Below, piece by piece: positions 1 through 9,400 of a stretch of 34,001 nucleotides of DNA (within the stretch, counting starts at the first letter, position 1; each line of letters starts with the position of its first letter). Under the pieces are notes generated by a model. That model saw only the letters and a program-made list of their open reading frames with translations, was not told the DNA's origin and did no database searches. Source of the stretch: an uncultured Alphaproteobacteria bacterium (GTDB taxonomy: Bacteria > Pseudomonadota > Alphaproteobacteria > CAAGCB01 > CAG-977); the NCBI GenBank assembly GCA_944393745.1, contig CALYBD010000027.1, forward strand, positions 1 through 34,001. Reading direction: 5' to 3'. Position numbers and translations under genes: made by a program.

Positions 1-115
1 TTTGTTTAAAAAGACAAAAAAAAAGGTTAGGAAGGATAAACACGTAAAAAAAGAAGTTGTGGTGTTATCTCCCCTCGGCGGGGCACTACCCGTACGCGGC
101 CGGCGGCCGAGGCAC
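1..115. other. gene-free left edge with GC-rich hairpin
   Basis: I see no gene here. The first 60 bases are very A-rich. They pass abruptly into a GC-rich stretch in which 73-79 (CCTCGGC) is complementary to 106-112 (GCCGAGG), so 73-112 can fold into a long hairpin. The string ACTACCCGTA at 85-94 recurs at 218-227, just before the second copy of the adjacent tandem repeat, so this stretch looks like the truncated front of the same repetitive element. The sharp change in base composition against both flanks suggests an inserted or repeat-derived segment. Confidence 0.5.
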
Positions 116-348
116 AACGTCCTTCCGGGTGGAGGCGCCACAGGCTTAACGTCTTCCGGACAGGGGATTAGATCGTGCTAGCGGTAAGAACCCTAGAAAA
201 CTAATGCCCGTACGGCTACTACCCGTAGGGGGAAAACGTCCTTCCGGGTGGAGGCGCCACAGGCTTAACGTCTTCCGGACAGGGGATTGGATCGTGCCGG
301 TGGTAAGAATCATAAAAAAACTGATGTCCGTATGACCAGTACCGGTAG
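116..348. repeat. tandem repeat, two units of about 119 bp
   Basis: Bases 116-178 and 235-297 agree at 62 of 63 positions; the one difference is A170 versus G289. Similarity continues more weakly through 179-228 versus 298-348, with one single-base indel. The period is 119 bp, shifting to 120 after the indel. Each unit also holds an internal direct repeat, AACGTC(C)TTCCGG, at 116 and 148 and again at 235 and 267. The segment is much richer in G+C than its flanks. The period is not a multiple of three and the first copy has an in-frame stop where the second has Trp, so conserved coding across units is unlikely. A structured RNA or a dispersed intergenic element fits better. Function unknown. 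Confidence 0.75.
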
Positions 349-401
349 TAGCGTAGCTGCGCAGAAAAAACGCATTTTAAGCAAGAGTTTCTTTTTAACC
401 G

Positions 402-430
402 TTTACATCATGAAAACAGACAGTTATCAT
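402..430 (+). promoter_or_regulatory. sigma-70-type promoter for arcC
   Basis: TTTACA (402-407) and TATCAT (425-430) are separated by exactly 17 bases and lie about 38 bases before the arcC start codon. An AGGAG ribosome-binding site lies just before the ATG. It is the only good promoter I see between the tandem repeat and arcC, so the repeat lies upstream of the arcC transcript rather than in its leader. Confidence 0.55.
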
Positions 431-467
431 AAAACTTCTTTTTGATTAAATTTTAGGAGTTTTATTA

Positions 468-1391
468 ATGAAAGTCGTTATTGCATTGGGCGGAAACGCG
501 TTGCTGCGCCGCGGCGAACGCGCCGATGCCGATGTTCAGATGGCCAATGTGCGCATTGCGTCCAAATCTGTTGCCGAAATTGCAAAAGAACATAATGTCG
601 TTTTAACGCACGGTAACGGTCCGCAGGTCGGGCTGCTGGCGTTGCAGGCCGATGCTTATAAAGATGTAACGCCGTATCCTTTTGATGTGTTGGGGGCGGA
701 ATCTCAGGGCATGATCGGTTATATGGTGGCACAGTGTGTCGGCAATGATTTGCCGGATCGCCAGGTTGTTAATATTATCACGCAGACCGAAGTCGATCCG
801 AAAGATCCCGCTTATGCGGATCCCCGAAAATTTGTCGGCCCCGTTTATGACAAAGAAACAGCAGAAAAACTGGCTGCCGAACGCGGCTGGACAATTGCGG
901 CCGACGGAAAATATTTCCGCCGTGTCGTTCCGTCGCCCCAACCGAAAAAGATTGTCGAAATCGAAACGATTCGTCAGCTGGTGGATTCGGGGGCTATGGT
1001 TATTGCTTCGGGCGGCGGTGGCATACCGGTCGTACGCAACGAACAGGGTAAACTGGAAGGCAGCGAAGCCGTTATTGATAAAGATATGTCTGCTTCAATT
1101 ATGGCTGACGAACTTGATGCCGATGCGCTGCTGATTTTAACGGACGCGCCGTCTATTGCTTTGGACTGGGGAACGCCCGATCAAAAAGAAATCAAAGAAA
1201 TTTCCCCGGAAAAATTGAAAGAATACAGTTTTGCCAAAGGATCCATGGGACCAAAGGTCGAAGCTGTCTGCCGTTTTGCCAGTACGGGAAAAGGCTTTGG
1301 CGCCGTCGGACGGCTGGAAGACGCTCTGGATATTCTGAACGGCAAAGCCGGAACGATTATCCGCAAAAATGCCGAATTTAAATTATATTAA
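468..1391 (+). CDS. arcC: carbamate kinase
   Basis: Carbamate kinase of the amino-acid-kinase fold (307 aa, normal length). It interconverts carbamoyl phosphate + ADP and ATP + carbamate in the cytosol, usually as the energy-yielding last step of arginine or citrulline degradation. Family signatures visible are the N-terminal ALGGNALL glycine loop, THGNGPQVG near residue 47, the glycine-rich ASGGGGIPVV segment near residue 180, EAVIDKDMSA and the nucleotide-binding LLILTDAP. The start follows an AGGAG Shine-Dalgarno site. Carbamate kinase is often encoded with arginine deiminase (arcA) and ornithine carbamoyltransferase (arcB). Neither is next to it here, so the source of carbamoyl phosphate is unclear. 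A shared terminator separates it from the converging flgE. Confidence 0.95.
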   Translation: MKVVIALGGNALLRRGERADADVQMANVRIASKSVAEIAKEHNVVLTHGNGPQVGLLALQADAYKDVTPYPFDVLGAESQGMIGYMVAQCVGNDLPDRQVVNIITQTEVDPKDPAYADPRKFVGPVYDKETAEKLAAERGWTIAADGKYFRRVVPSPQPKKIVEIETIRQLVDSGAMVIASGGGGIPVVRNEQGKLEGSEAVIDKDMSASIMADELDADALLILTDAPSIALDWGTPDQKEIKEISPEKLKEYSFAKGSMGPKVEAVCRFASTGKGFGAVGRLEDALDILNGKAGTIIRKNAEFKLY

Positions 1392-1408
1392 AAAACACCG
1401 AATCAAAA

Positions 1409-1432
1409 GCCGGGGAATTTCCCCGGCTTTTT
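1409..1432. terminator. intrinsic terminator between arcC and flgE
   Basis: GCCGGGG (1409-1415), a 5-base loop and CCCCGGC (1421-1427) are flanked by four A's on the left and five T's on the right. The A and T tracts let it serve both the rightward arcC and the converging leftward flgE. Confidence 0.85.
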
Positions 1433-1449
1433 ACTGAAAACAATTTCTT

Positions 1450-2715
1450 TTAGCTGAGGATATTGATCGCCTCCTGCGTCATTTCGTTAGCGGTCGTAAA
1501 TGTCTGCACATTACTGGAATAAGCCCGCTGTGTAACGATCATGTTGGTAAATTCTTCTTCCAGCGTAACGTTGGAAGATTCGATTTTCCCGCCCTGGACG
1601 GTCGTTTCCGTCAACGTGTTTTGCAAATCGACAATTTCCAGATCGCCGGCATTTTCGTTATAGGCAAACATATTTCCGGAAACGGCCTCCATCATATTGG
1701 GAACCTGCACCTGCGCCAAAGCGACTTTGCAGACCGGAATGCTGGTACCGTTGCTGTACGTTGCGTTTAAAATGCCGTTTTCGTCCCATGATGTTTTGGT
1801 CAAAGAACCGAATCCTTTGCCGTCCTGCGACAGGACTTCGCCGTTTAAGGTGTTGGCATATTGCGTAAAACGTTGCATGTCCAGCGTTACCGTGCTGGCG
1901 GATCCGTCTTCCCACGTGATTTGCAACGTGCTGGTCGGAACGGGCGAAGTCAGCTTGGCATTTTCGTCAAACGTTACCAACATCGGTTCCGATCCGACGG
2001 AAGCGCCGTCAATATCAATCGTTACCAGCCAAGTGTTGGCATCGTTTTGCGGTTCCCACTTCATCATCATGTTGTGTTGCGTATACTCGTTGTCATAGAT
2101 GGGAAATTTTAACAACTGCGTTTGTGTCGCTGCCGCATCAATATTGCCTTTAAATGACATTTCGGTCGTTTCATGACCGGGATAATATTCCATGGGGGAA
2201 ATAATTACCGGTTCCAGTGTGTCGGAAAAAGCCTCGTTATCGTTGTTGTAGTTCCACCCCATAACATAATATCCCGAAGCATTCGTAAAATAAGACGCCG
2301 GCGAAGATTGCGTAATAACGCCGCTTTCCGTCGGCCTGTAATAAGTAACGGTTTGGGCTTTATACCCCTGCGGCGTGATCGCCGTTGCTTGGAAATCCCC
2401 GGCGCGGGAATAAAGCGTTTGATTTTGTCCTTCGACGATAAAAAAACCCTGACCGCTGATACCCAGATCGTAAATGCTGTTCGTCGTGTTTAAAACGCCG
2501 GCCACGTCAACCATGCGCCGGTCTACAACGCCGGCCGAAAACAAATGAGAATCCGTTCCGATTTCATTAAATTTTGTCATTTGCGTTTCAAAACGCGTTT
2601 CGACTTTTTTGTAGCCGACCGTATTGACGTTCGCAATGTTTGCGCTGATTTGTTCCAAAGCGTGCGATTGGGAATGCATGCCCATGGTGCTGGTGACAAA
2701 AGTCCCTAAAGCCAT
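1450..2715 (-). CDS. flgE: flagellar hook protein FlgE
   Basis: Flagellar hook protein (421 aa) that polymerises into the extracellular hook joining the rod to the filament and is exported by the flagellar type III apparatus, so no signal peptide is expected. The N-terminal rod/hook signature is clear (SHALEQISANIANVNTVGYKK, residues about 17-37), followed by the ISGQGFFIVE motif near residue 105, a beta-rich variable middle and the C-terminal hook/rod helix (EEEFTNMIVTQRAYSSN). FlgF and FlgG share both ends but are usually nearer 240-260 aa, so FlgE fits best. It starts after an AAGGAG site and has a sigma-54 promoter about 40 bases upstream. No other flagellar gene lies in the window, so it is a stand-alone transcription unit. 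Confidence 0.85.
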   Translation of the reverse strand: MALGTFVTSTMGMHSQSHALEQISANIANVNTVGYKKVETRFETQMTKFNEIGTDSHLFSAGVVDRRMVDVAGVLNTTNSIYDLGISGQGFFIVEGQNQTLYSRAGDFQATAITPQGYKAQTVTYYRPTESGVITQSSPASYFTNASGYYVMGWNYNNDNEAFSDTLEPVIISPMEYYPGHETTEMSFKGNIDAAATQTQLLKFPIYDNEYTQHNMMMKWEPQNDANTWLVTIDIDGASVGSEPMLVTFDENAKLTSPVPTSTLQITWEDGSASTVTLDMQRFTQYANTLNGEVLSQDGKGFGSLTKTSWDENGILNATYSNGTSIPVCKVALAQVQVPNMMEAVSGNMFAYNENAGDLEIVDLQNTLTETTVQGGKIESSNVTLEEEFTNMIVTQRAYSSNVQTFTTANEMTQEAINILS

Positions 2716-2756
2716 CGCGATACTCCTTTATCAGTTATATTTTCACGATAAAAGAT

Positions 2757-2772
2757 GCAATATTTGTGCCAA
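2757..2772 (-). promoter_or_regulatory. sigma-54 (-24/-12) promoter of flgE
   Basis: Read on the minus strand the sequence is TTGGCACAAATATTGC, close to the sigma-54 consensus TGGCACN5TTGC. The invariant GG (2769-2770) and GC (2757-2758) doublets are separated by exactly 10 bases. Transcription would start near 2746, about 30 bases before the flgE ATG. In alphaproteobacteria, hook-stage flagellar genes commonly use sigma-54 with a FlbD-type activator; I do not see a clear activator site. Confidence 0.8.
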
Positions 2773-2829
2773 AAAAAATGCAAAAAAAACATTCAAACGA
2801 ATGATTTTAATGCAATCACAATAATTTAA

Positions 2830-2838
2830 TGGTATAAA
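2830..2838 (+). promoter_or_regulatory. extended -10 promoter for aroQ operon
   Basis: TGGTATAAA is a TGn-extended -10 element about 32 bases before the aroQ ATG. No convincing -35 is visible, as expected for the extended -10 class. It reads opposite to the flgE promoter, so the 154-base gap is a divergent control region. Confidence 0.45.
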
Positions 2839-2869
2839 ACAAAAGTATTTTTGTTTCGGAAGGATAAAG

Positions 2870-3304
2870 ATGCGCCGTATTTTTATTATCAATGGCCCGA
2901 ATTTGAATATGCTGGGAACCAGACAGCCGGAAATTTACGGTTCGGACACGCTGGCCGATATTGAAACGGATTGTCGGGAAAAGGCAAAGCAGCTGAATGT
3001 GGAAATCGATTTTTTCCAAAGCAATCATGAAGGTGAAATCGTTACCGCCATTCAACAGGCACGCGGGCATTTTGATGCGGTTATCATTAATCCGGCGGCT
3101 TATTCGCATACTTCCGTTGCGATTATGGACGCTTTACTGGCCTGCGATATGAAGGTGGTGGAGGTTCATTTGTCCAATATTCACCGGCGGGAAAAATTCC
3201 GCCGACATTCCTATGTTTCCATGGCGGCCGACGGTGTGATCTGCGGTTTCGGGAAACAGGGATATCTGTTGGCTCTTGAGGCCGCGGCCTCTTTTTTCAA
3301 GTAG
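2870..3304 (+). CDS. aroQ: type II 3-dehydroquinate dehydratase
   Basis: Type II dehydroquinase (144 aa, typical length), a dodecameric cytosolic enzyme converting 3-dehydroquinate to 3-dehydroshikimate, step 3 of the shikimate pathway. Signatures are [18 protein letters not shown] at residues 7-24 with the catalytic Arg18 and Tyr23, [13 protein letters not shown] at about 73-85, and [11 protein letters not shown] with His100. It is the first gene of a rightward operon with accB, accC and aat; only 13 bases separate it from accB. The aroQ-accB-accC order is widespread in proteobacteria and supports all three calls. A GGAAGGA site precedes the ATG. Confidence 0.97.
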   Translation: MRRIFIINGPNLNMLGTRQPEIYGSDTLADIETDCREKAKQLNVEIDFFQSNHEGEIVTAIQQARGHFDAVIINPAAYSHTSVAIMDALLACDMKVVEVHLSNIHRREKFRRHSYVSMAADGVICGFGKQGYLLALEAAASFFK

Positions 3305-3317
3305 GGAATCATTATCT

Positions 3318-3788
3318 ATGTCAAAATCCACATATGACACAACTTTGGTTGAAGAATTGGCAAAGCTTATCAATGAACACGAGCTGGCCGAAATCGAATA
3401 CGATACGGAAGGGCTGCGTTTACGCGTCACTCGTGTCCCGGCAACCGGTTTTGTGGCGACGGCTCCTGTTGCTGCGTCTGTTCCTGCCGCTGCGTCCGCA
3501 CCGGCTGCGGCAGCTCCCGCGCAGCAAAACACTGAATCCGAAGCGGAAATTAAAGGCGAAGCCGTTAAATCACCGATGGTCGGTGTTGTCTATACGGCGC
3601 CGGAACCTAATGCCGCTCCGTATGTTTCCGTCGGCGATACCGTTTCCGCGGATCAGACTTTGTTCCTGGTGGAAGCCATGAAAACCTTTAATCCGGTCAA
3701 AGCCCCCAGATCCGGCAAGGTCGTCCGGATTTTGGTGACGGATCGTTCTCCGGTCGAATATGATCAGCCTTTGTTGATTTTGGAATAA
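3318..3788 (+). CDS. accB: biotin carboxyl carrier protein of acetyl-CoA carboxylase
   Basis: BCCP subunit of acetyl-CoA carboxylase (156 aa). It carries biotin between the biotin carboxylase and carboxyltransferase sites in the first step of fatty acid synthesis. Order: N-terminal helical region (1-40), an Ala/Pro-rich mobile linker (about 48-68), then the biotinyl domain with the [10 protein letters not shown] motif. Lys122 is the residue expected to be biotinylated. The frame is open upstream to 3276, but that extension lies inside the end of aroQ. The ATG at 3318, preceded by AGGGA, gives the usual BCCP N-terminus (MSKSTYD) and is preferred. accC starts two bases after its stop, so the two are almost certainly translated together. 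Confidence 0.96.
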   Translation: MSKSTYDTTLVEELAKLINEHELAEIEYDTEGLRLRVTRVPATGFVATAPVAASVPAAASAPAAAAPAQQNTESEAEIKGEAVKSPMVGVVYTAPEPNAAPYVSVGDTVSADQTLFLVEAMKTFNPVKAPRSGKVVRILVTDRSPVEYDQPLLILE

Positions 3789-3790
3789 GT

Positions 3791-5145
<1,355 letters not shown>

Positions 5146-5149
<4 letters not shown>

Positions 5150-5730
5150 CGCGCGGGCAAATTTCGCCGCGTCTGCTGTTGCAGGCGTACGCGGCGGGGA
5201 TTTTTCCGATGGCGGAACACAAAGACGACGCTTCTGTTTTCTGGGTGGAACCGGAAAACAGGGGCGTTTTGCCTTTGGAACGTTTTCATATTTCTCATTC
5301 TTTGCGCCGCGTGATCCGCAAAGGCGTTTTTGAGGTAACGTTTGACACGGCTTTCCGTGATGTGATGCTGGGGTGCGCGGACAGGGCGGAAACATGGATT
5401 AACGCGCAGATTTTGGACGCTTATTGCGCGTTGTTTGATTTGGGGTTTGCGCACAGCGTCGAATGTCGGCAGGAAGGACGGCTTGTCGGCGGATTATACG
5501 GTGTTTCTTTGGGCGGCGCTTTTTTTGGCGAAAGCATGTTTTCAAAAGTGACGAACGCATCAAAGGTTGCTTTGTGCGCTTTGGCGGAACGGCTGAAAAA
5601 AGGCGGATTTGTTTTGCTGGATACGCAGTTTTTGACGCCTCATCTGGCCGGTTTCGGCGGAATTGAAATCCCGCGGGCCGCGTATTTAGATCTTTTGGAC
5701 CGGGCTCTTGGTATAAAAGCCAGCTTTTAA
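5146..5730 (+). CDS. aat: leucyl/phenylalanyl-tRNA-protein transferase
   Basis: L/F-transferase (194 aa), which adds Leu or Phe from aminoacyl-tRNA to N-terminal Arg or Lys of proteins and marks them for ClpS/ClpAP. Family signatures visible are [14 protein letters not shown] near the N-terminus, [21 protein letters not shown], the central ETWIN and [14 protein letters not shown] segments, [19 protein letters not shown], and the C-terminal [19 protein letters not shown]. Its ATG overlaps the accC stop by four bases. This places it last in the aroQ-accB-accC-aat operon, an arrangement seen in other alphaproteobacteria. Confidence 0.96.
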
Positions 5731-5779
5731 TCTTTCCCCCGCGTGGTACGCTTTTCTTCGGATAAAAGGGAGAAAAGCA

Positions 5780-6277
5780 ATGAAAAAGATTTCGGATAAA
5801 CTGATCGGCGGATTAAACCGGCAGATTACGGCTGAATTTGAATCGGCTTATTTGTATTTGGCAATGGCCAGCTATCTGCAGTCGCAAAGTCTGAACGGCA
5901 TGGCGCATTGGTTCAGAATTCAGGCCGATGAAGAAAAAAAACACGCGTTAAAAATCCATGATTTTATGGTTGAACGCAATATTACGCCGGAATTGGGCGA
6001 AATCAAAGCGCCGTCAAAACAATGGCAGGGCGTTATGTCTTTGTTTGACGAAGCGTATCAGCATGAATGCCGGGTCAGCGACATGATTTATGATTTGGTG
6101 GCGCAGGGCATGGAAGACAAAGATTTTGCTTCTTTGTCTTTTTTGCAGTGGTTTGTTGACGAACAGGTTCAGGAAGAATGTCAGTCGTTGGAATTGCTGG
6201 AAAAAGTCCGTTTGATCGACGATGTGACCGCAGGATTGATGATGCTGGATCAGCAGATGGGAATCCGGCAGGAGTAA
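5780..6277 (+). CDS. ftnA: bacterial ferritin (non-heme)
   Basis: Ferritin-like iron-storage protein (165 aa) of the non-heme FtnA type, a four-helix bundle assembling into a 24-mer that oxidises and stores iron. By comparison with E. coli FtnA the ferroxidase ligands are present as Glu19 (QITAEFES), Glu52 and His55 (DEEKKH); downstream Glu and Gln in FVDEQVQEEC are also conserved. A GGGAGAAAAG ribosome site precedes the ATG. It lies 49 bases after aat, and a strong terminator follows. I see no Fur or Irr box in the short upstream gap. Confidence 0.93.
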   Translation: MKKISDKLIGGLNRQITAEFESAYLYLAMASYLQSQSLNGMAHWFRIQADEEKKHALKIHDFMVERNITPELGEIKAPSKQWQGVMSLFDEAYQHECRVSDMIYDLVAQGMEDKDFASLSFLQWFVDEQVQEECQSLELLEKVRLIDDVTAGLMMLDQQMGIRQE

Positions 6278-6296
6278 TTTTAAACGCTTTTAAAAA

Positions 6297-6325
6297 AGGG
6301 CGCTTGGACGGCGCCCTCTTTTTTT
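6297..6325 (+). terminator. intrinsic terminator after ferritin
   Basis: GGGCGC (6298-6303), a 7-base loop and GCGCCC (6311-6316), followed by C and a run of seven T's. Confidence 0.85.
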
Positions 6326-6425
6326 ATAAAAAATTGTTCGGGCGGTGCTGTTTTTTATAGGCGTTTTTTGTAAAAAGTTTTATGATCCCCAGCGTAATTT
6401 TCCTGATAAAACTGAGAGGACTGAA

Positions 6426-9400
6426 ATGACAAACCCGGCCGCCTTTTTTCAACGTAATGCCGCGGGCGATCCCTGCGCTTTGGGCCTGTATGATCCGAAA
6501 AACGATCATGACAGCTGTGGAATAGGATTTATTGTTAATCTGGACGCAAAACCGGCGCACGCTCTGGTAGAAAAAGGCGTTAAGATCTTGGGAAATCTGG
6601 AACATCGCTGCGCGATCGGGGCTGACCGAAAAACCAGCGACGGCGCCGGGTTGATGCTGCAGCTGCCGGACGCTTTTTTCAGAAAGACGCTGCCGTTCAG
6701 TCTGCCGCGCGCCGGCGAATACGCCGCCGGGCAGTTGTTTTTGCCCCGGAATAAAGAAGACGCGGAACTTTGCCTGAAAATTTTCCGGGAAACGGCCGAA
6801 AAAGAAGGTTGCCGCTTTCTGGGGGAAAGAAATGTGGAAACGGACGATTCCAGATTGGGCGAACTGGCCGCCAAAAGCGTACCCGTTTTTAAACAGGTCT
6901 TTGTCGCTTCACACGGAACAAACGAAACGGAGTTTGTCCGCAAGCTGTATGTGATCCGCCGCATGGTTGAAAATACGGTCCGGTCTTTTAAAGACAGGGA
7001 TTTGTCTCAGTTCTATATCTGCAGCCTGTCGCCGCGCACAATCGTTTACAAAGGGCTGGTCGCGGGATCGCAGCTGTCCGCTTTTTACAGGGATTTGCAG
7101 GATCCCGATTTCGCCGTCGCGTTCTGTATCGCCCATTCGCGCTACAGCACGAACACTTTGCCGACATGGCGTATGGCGCAGCCGTTCCGCTATGTTGCGC
7201 ATAACGGGGAAATCAACACTTTGCGCGGCAACGTTAATCATATCCGGTCCGTGGAACCGGCTCTGGCGTGCGATGCGTTCGGGGCGGATATTGAAAAAAT
7301 CAAGCCTGTTGTTGACGAAACCGGTTCGGATACGATGGTTTTTGATAATGTTCTGGAACTGCTTGTTTCCGCCGGACGGTCTGTTCCGCATGCGATGATG
7401 ATGATGATTCCCGAAGCGTTCGGCGATAAGTTCGTTATGAGTGAAGACAAACGCGCTTTTTACGAATATCATGCCGCGATGATGGAACCGTGGGACGGAC
7501 CGGCGGCTATGGTGTTTACGGACGGCAAAACGTATATCGGCGGTTTGCTGGACAGAAACGGGCTGCGTCCTTGCCGTTATACGATTACCAAAGACGGCTG
7601 CGTGATTATGGCGTCTGAAACGGGCGTCGTCGACGTCGCGCCGGAAAACGTCCGCCAGCAGGGAAAATTGACGCCGGGCAAGATGTTTTTGGTTGATCTG
7701 CGCCAGCACCGCGTTGTTTCCGACAGTGAAATCAAGGGCAAAATTTCGCGTCAGAGTCCTTACCGCCACTGGGTGCGCGACAACAGAATGCAGCTGCATA
7801 ATCTGTATGCGCCGCAGCAGGACAATATTGTCGATTCGGCGGAACTGTCCGAAATTCAGAACATGTTCGGCTATACGGACGAAGAATTGAAGCTGATTAT
7901 CAATCCGATGGCGTCGAATGCGCAGGAACCGGTCGGCTCTATGGGATTTGACGCGCCGCTGGCCGTTTTGTCAAAGCGCCCGCAGCTGTTGTTTAATTAC
8001 TTTAAACAGCAGTTTGCCCAGGTGACTAATCCGCCGATTGATCCGCTGCGTGAAGAATTGGTTATGTCTTTGATGAGTTTTCTGGGACGCGAACGTAATC
8101 TGCTGACGGAAACGGCGGAACATTTCCGGCGTTTGAAACTCAGTTCTCCGCTGTTGGACAAGGCGGCTTTGGCGCATTTGGAAAAAATAGCCAATAATGA
8201 CGTTAAATCCGTTCGCCTGTCTGCCGTATTTCCCGCGGCGCAGGGCGGCAAAGGACTGAAAGCGGCTTTGGATCGTTTGTCGGACGAAGCCGAAAAGGCA
8301 ATCGCGGACGGGGCGGATATTTTGATTTTAAGTGATCTGGGATTTGACCGGGACAATGCGCCGATACCGTCTTTGCTGGCGGTTTCCGGGCTGCATCACG
8401 CTTTGATCCGCAAAGGGCTGCGGTATAAAGTGGGGATCGTGATTGAAACGGGCGAAGCGCGCGAAGTGATTCATTTCGCTTTGCTGATCGCGTTCGGCGC
8501 CAACGCGGTTTGTCCGTCCGCGGCTTTGCAGACAGTTCGGGCCATGGCGGAAAACAATATGCTGGAAAAATCCAAAACGCCCGAAGAAGCGGTCAATGCT
8601 TATATGACGGCATTGAAAAAAGGGCTGTTGAAATGTTTCAGCCGCGTCGGTATTTCAACGGTGCGCAGTTTTTGGGGATCGCAGGTGTTTGAAGCCGTCG
8701 GGCTGGGCTTTGATGTGATTGACGCTTACTTTACGGGGACGGCGTCGGCTGTCGGCGGAATCGGGCTGGACGAAATCGCCGCGGAAAGCGCCGCGCGTCA
8801 TGCCAAAGCGTTCGGGACGGATCAGACTTTGGACGTTGGCGGGTATTACCGTTTGCAAAAAGGCGGCGAAGAACATTTATGGACGCCGCAGGCCGCAATG
8901 AAGCTGCGCAAAGCCGTGCGCGAAAACAATTACGACCTGTATAAAGAATACAGCGCCTTAATTGATAACCGCGATCCGCTGACTTTACGGCATCTGCTGC
9001 GCTTCAAACCGGGAAAGGCCATTCCTTTGGATCAGGTTGAACCGGTTGAAAACATCATGAAGCGTTTTGTTTCCGCCGCGATGTCGATGGGATCGATCAA
9101 CCGCGAAACCCATGAAACGATTGCGATCGCGATGAACCGGATCGGCGGGCGCAGCAATTCCGGGGAAGGCGGCGAAGACCCGTACCGTTATCGCAGCCGT
9201 CCGGACGGAGATAATTTATGTTCCAAAATCAAGCAGATAGCGTCGGGCCGTTTCGGCGTGACCACGGAATATCTGGTGAATGCCGAAGAATTGCAGATCA
9301 AGTTGGCGCAGGGGGCAAAACCGGGCGAAGGCGGTCAGCTGCCCGCGCATAAAGTGACCGAAGAAATTGCCAGAATCCGCCATACGGTCAGCGGCGTGTC

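Noticed and set aside
204-335. A 43-codon frame (ATG to TGA) running through the second copy of the left-edge tandem repeat
   Set aside because: The equivalent frame in the first repeat copy has a stop codon, the repeat period is not a multiple of three, and there is no ribosome site. The frame is probably accidental.
116-348. Possible CRISPR array at the left end
   Set aside because: Only two long units with no spacer between them and no cas genes nearby.
6345-6425. Longer N-terminus of GltB
   Set aside because: The upstream start begins just after a terminator and lacks a ribosome site; the ATG at 6426 has GAGAGGA and gives the normal propeptide length.
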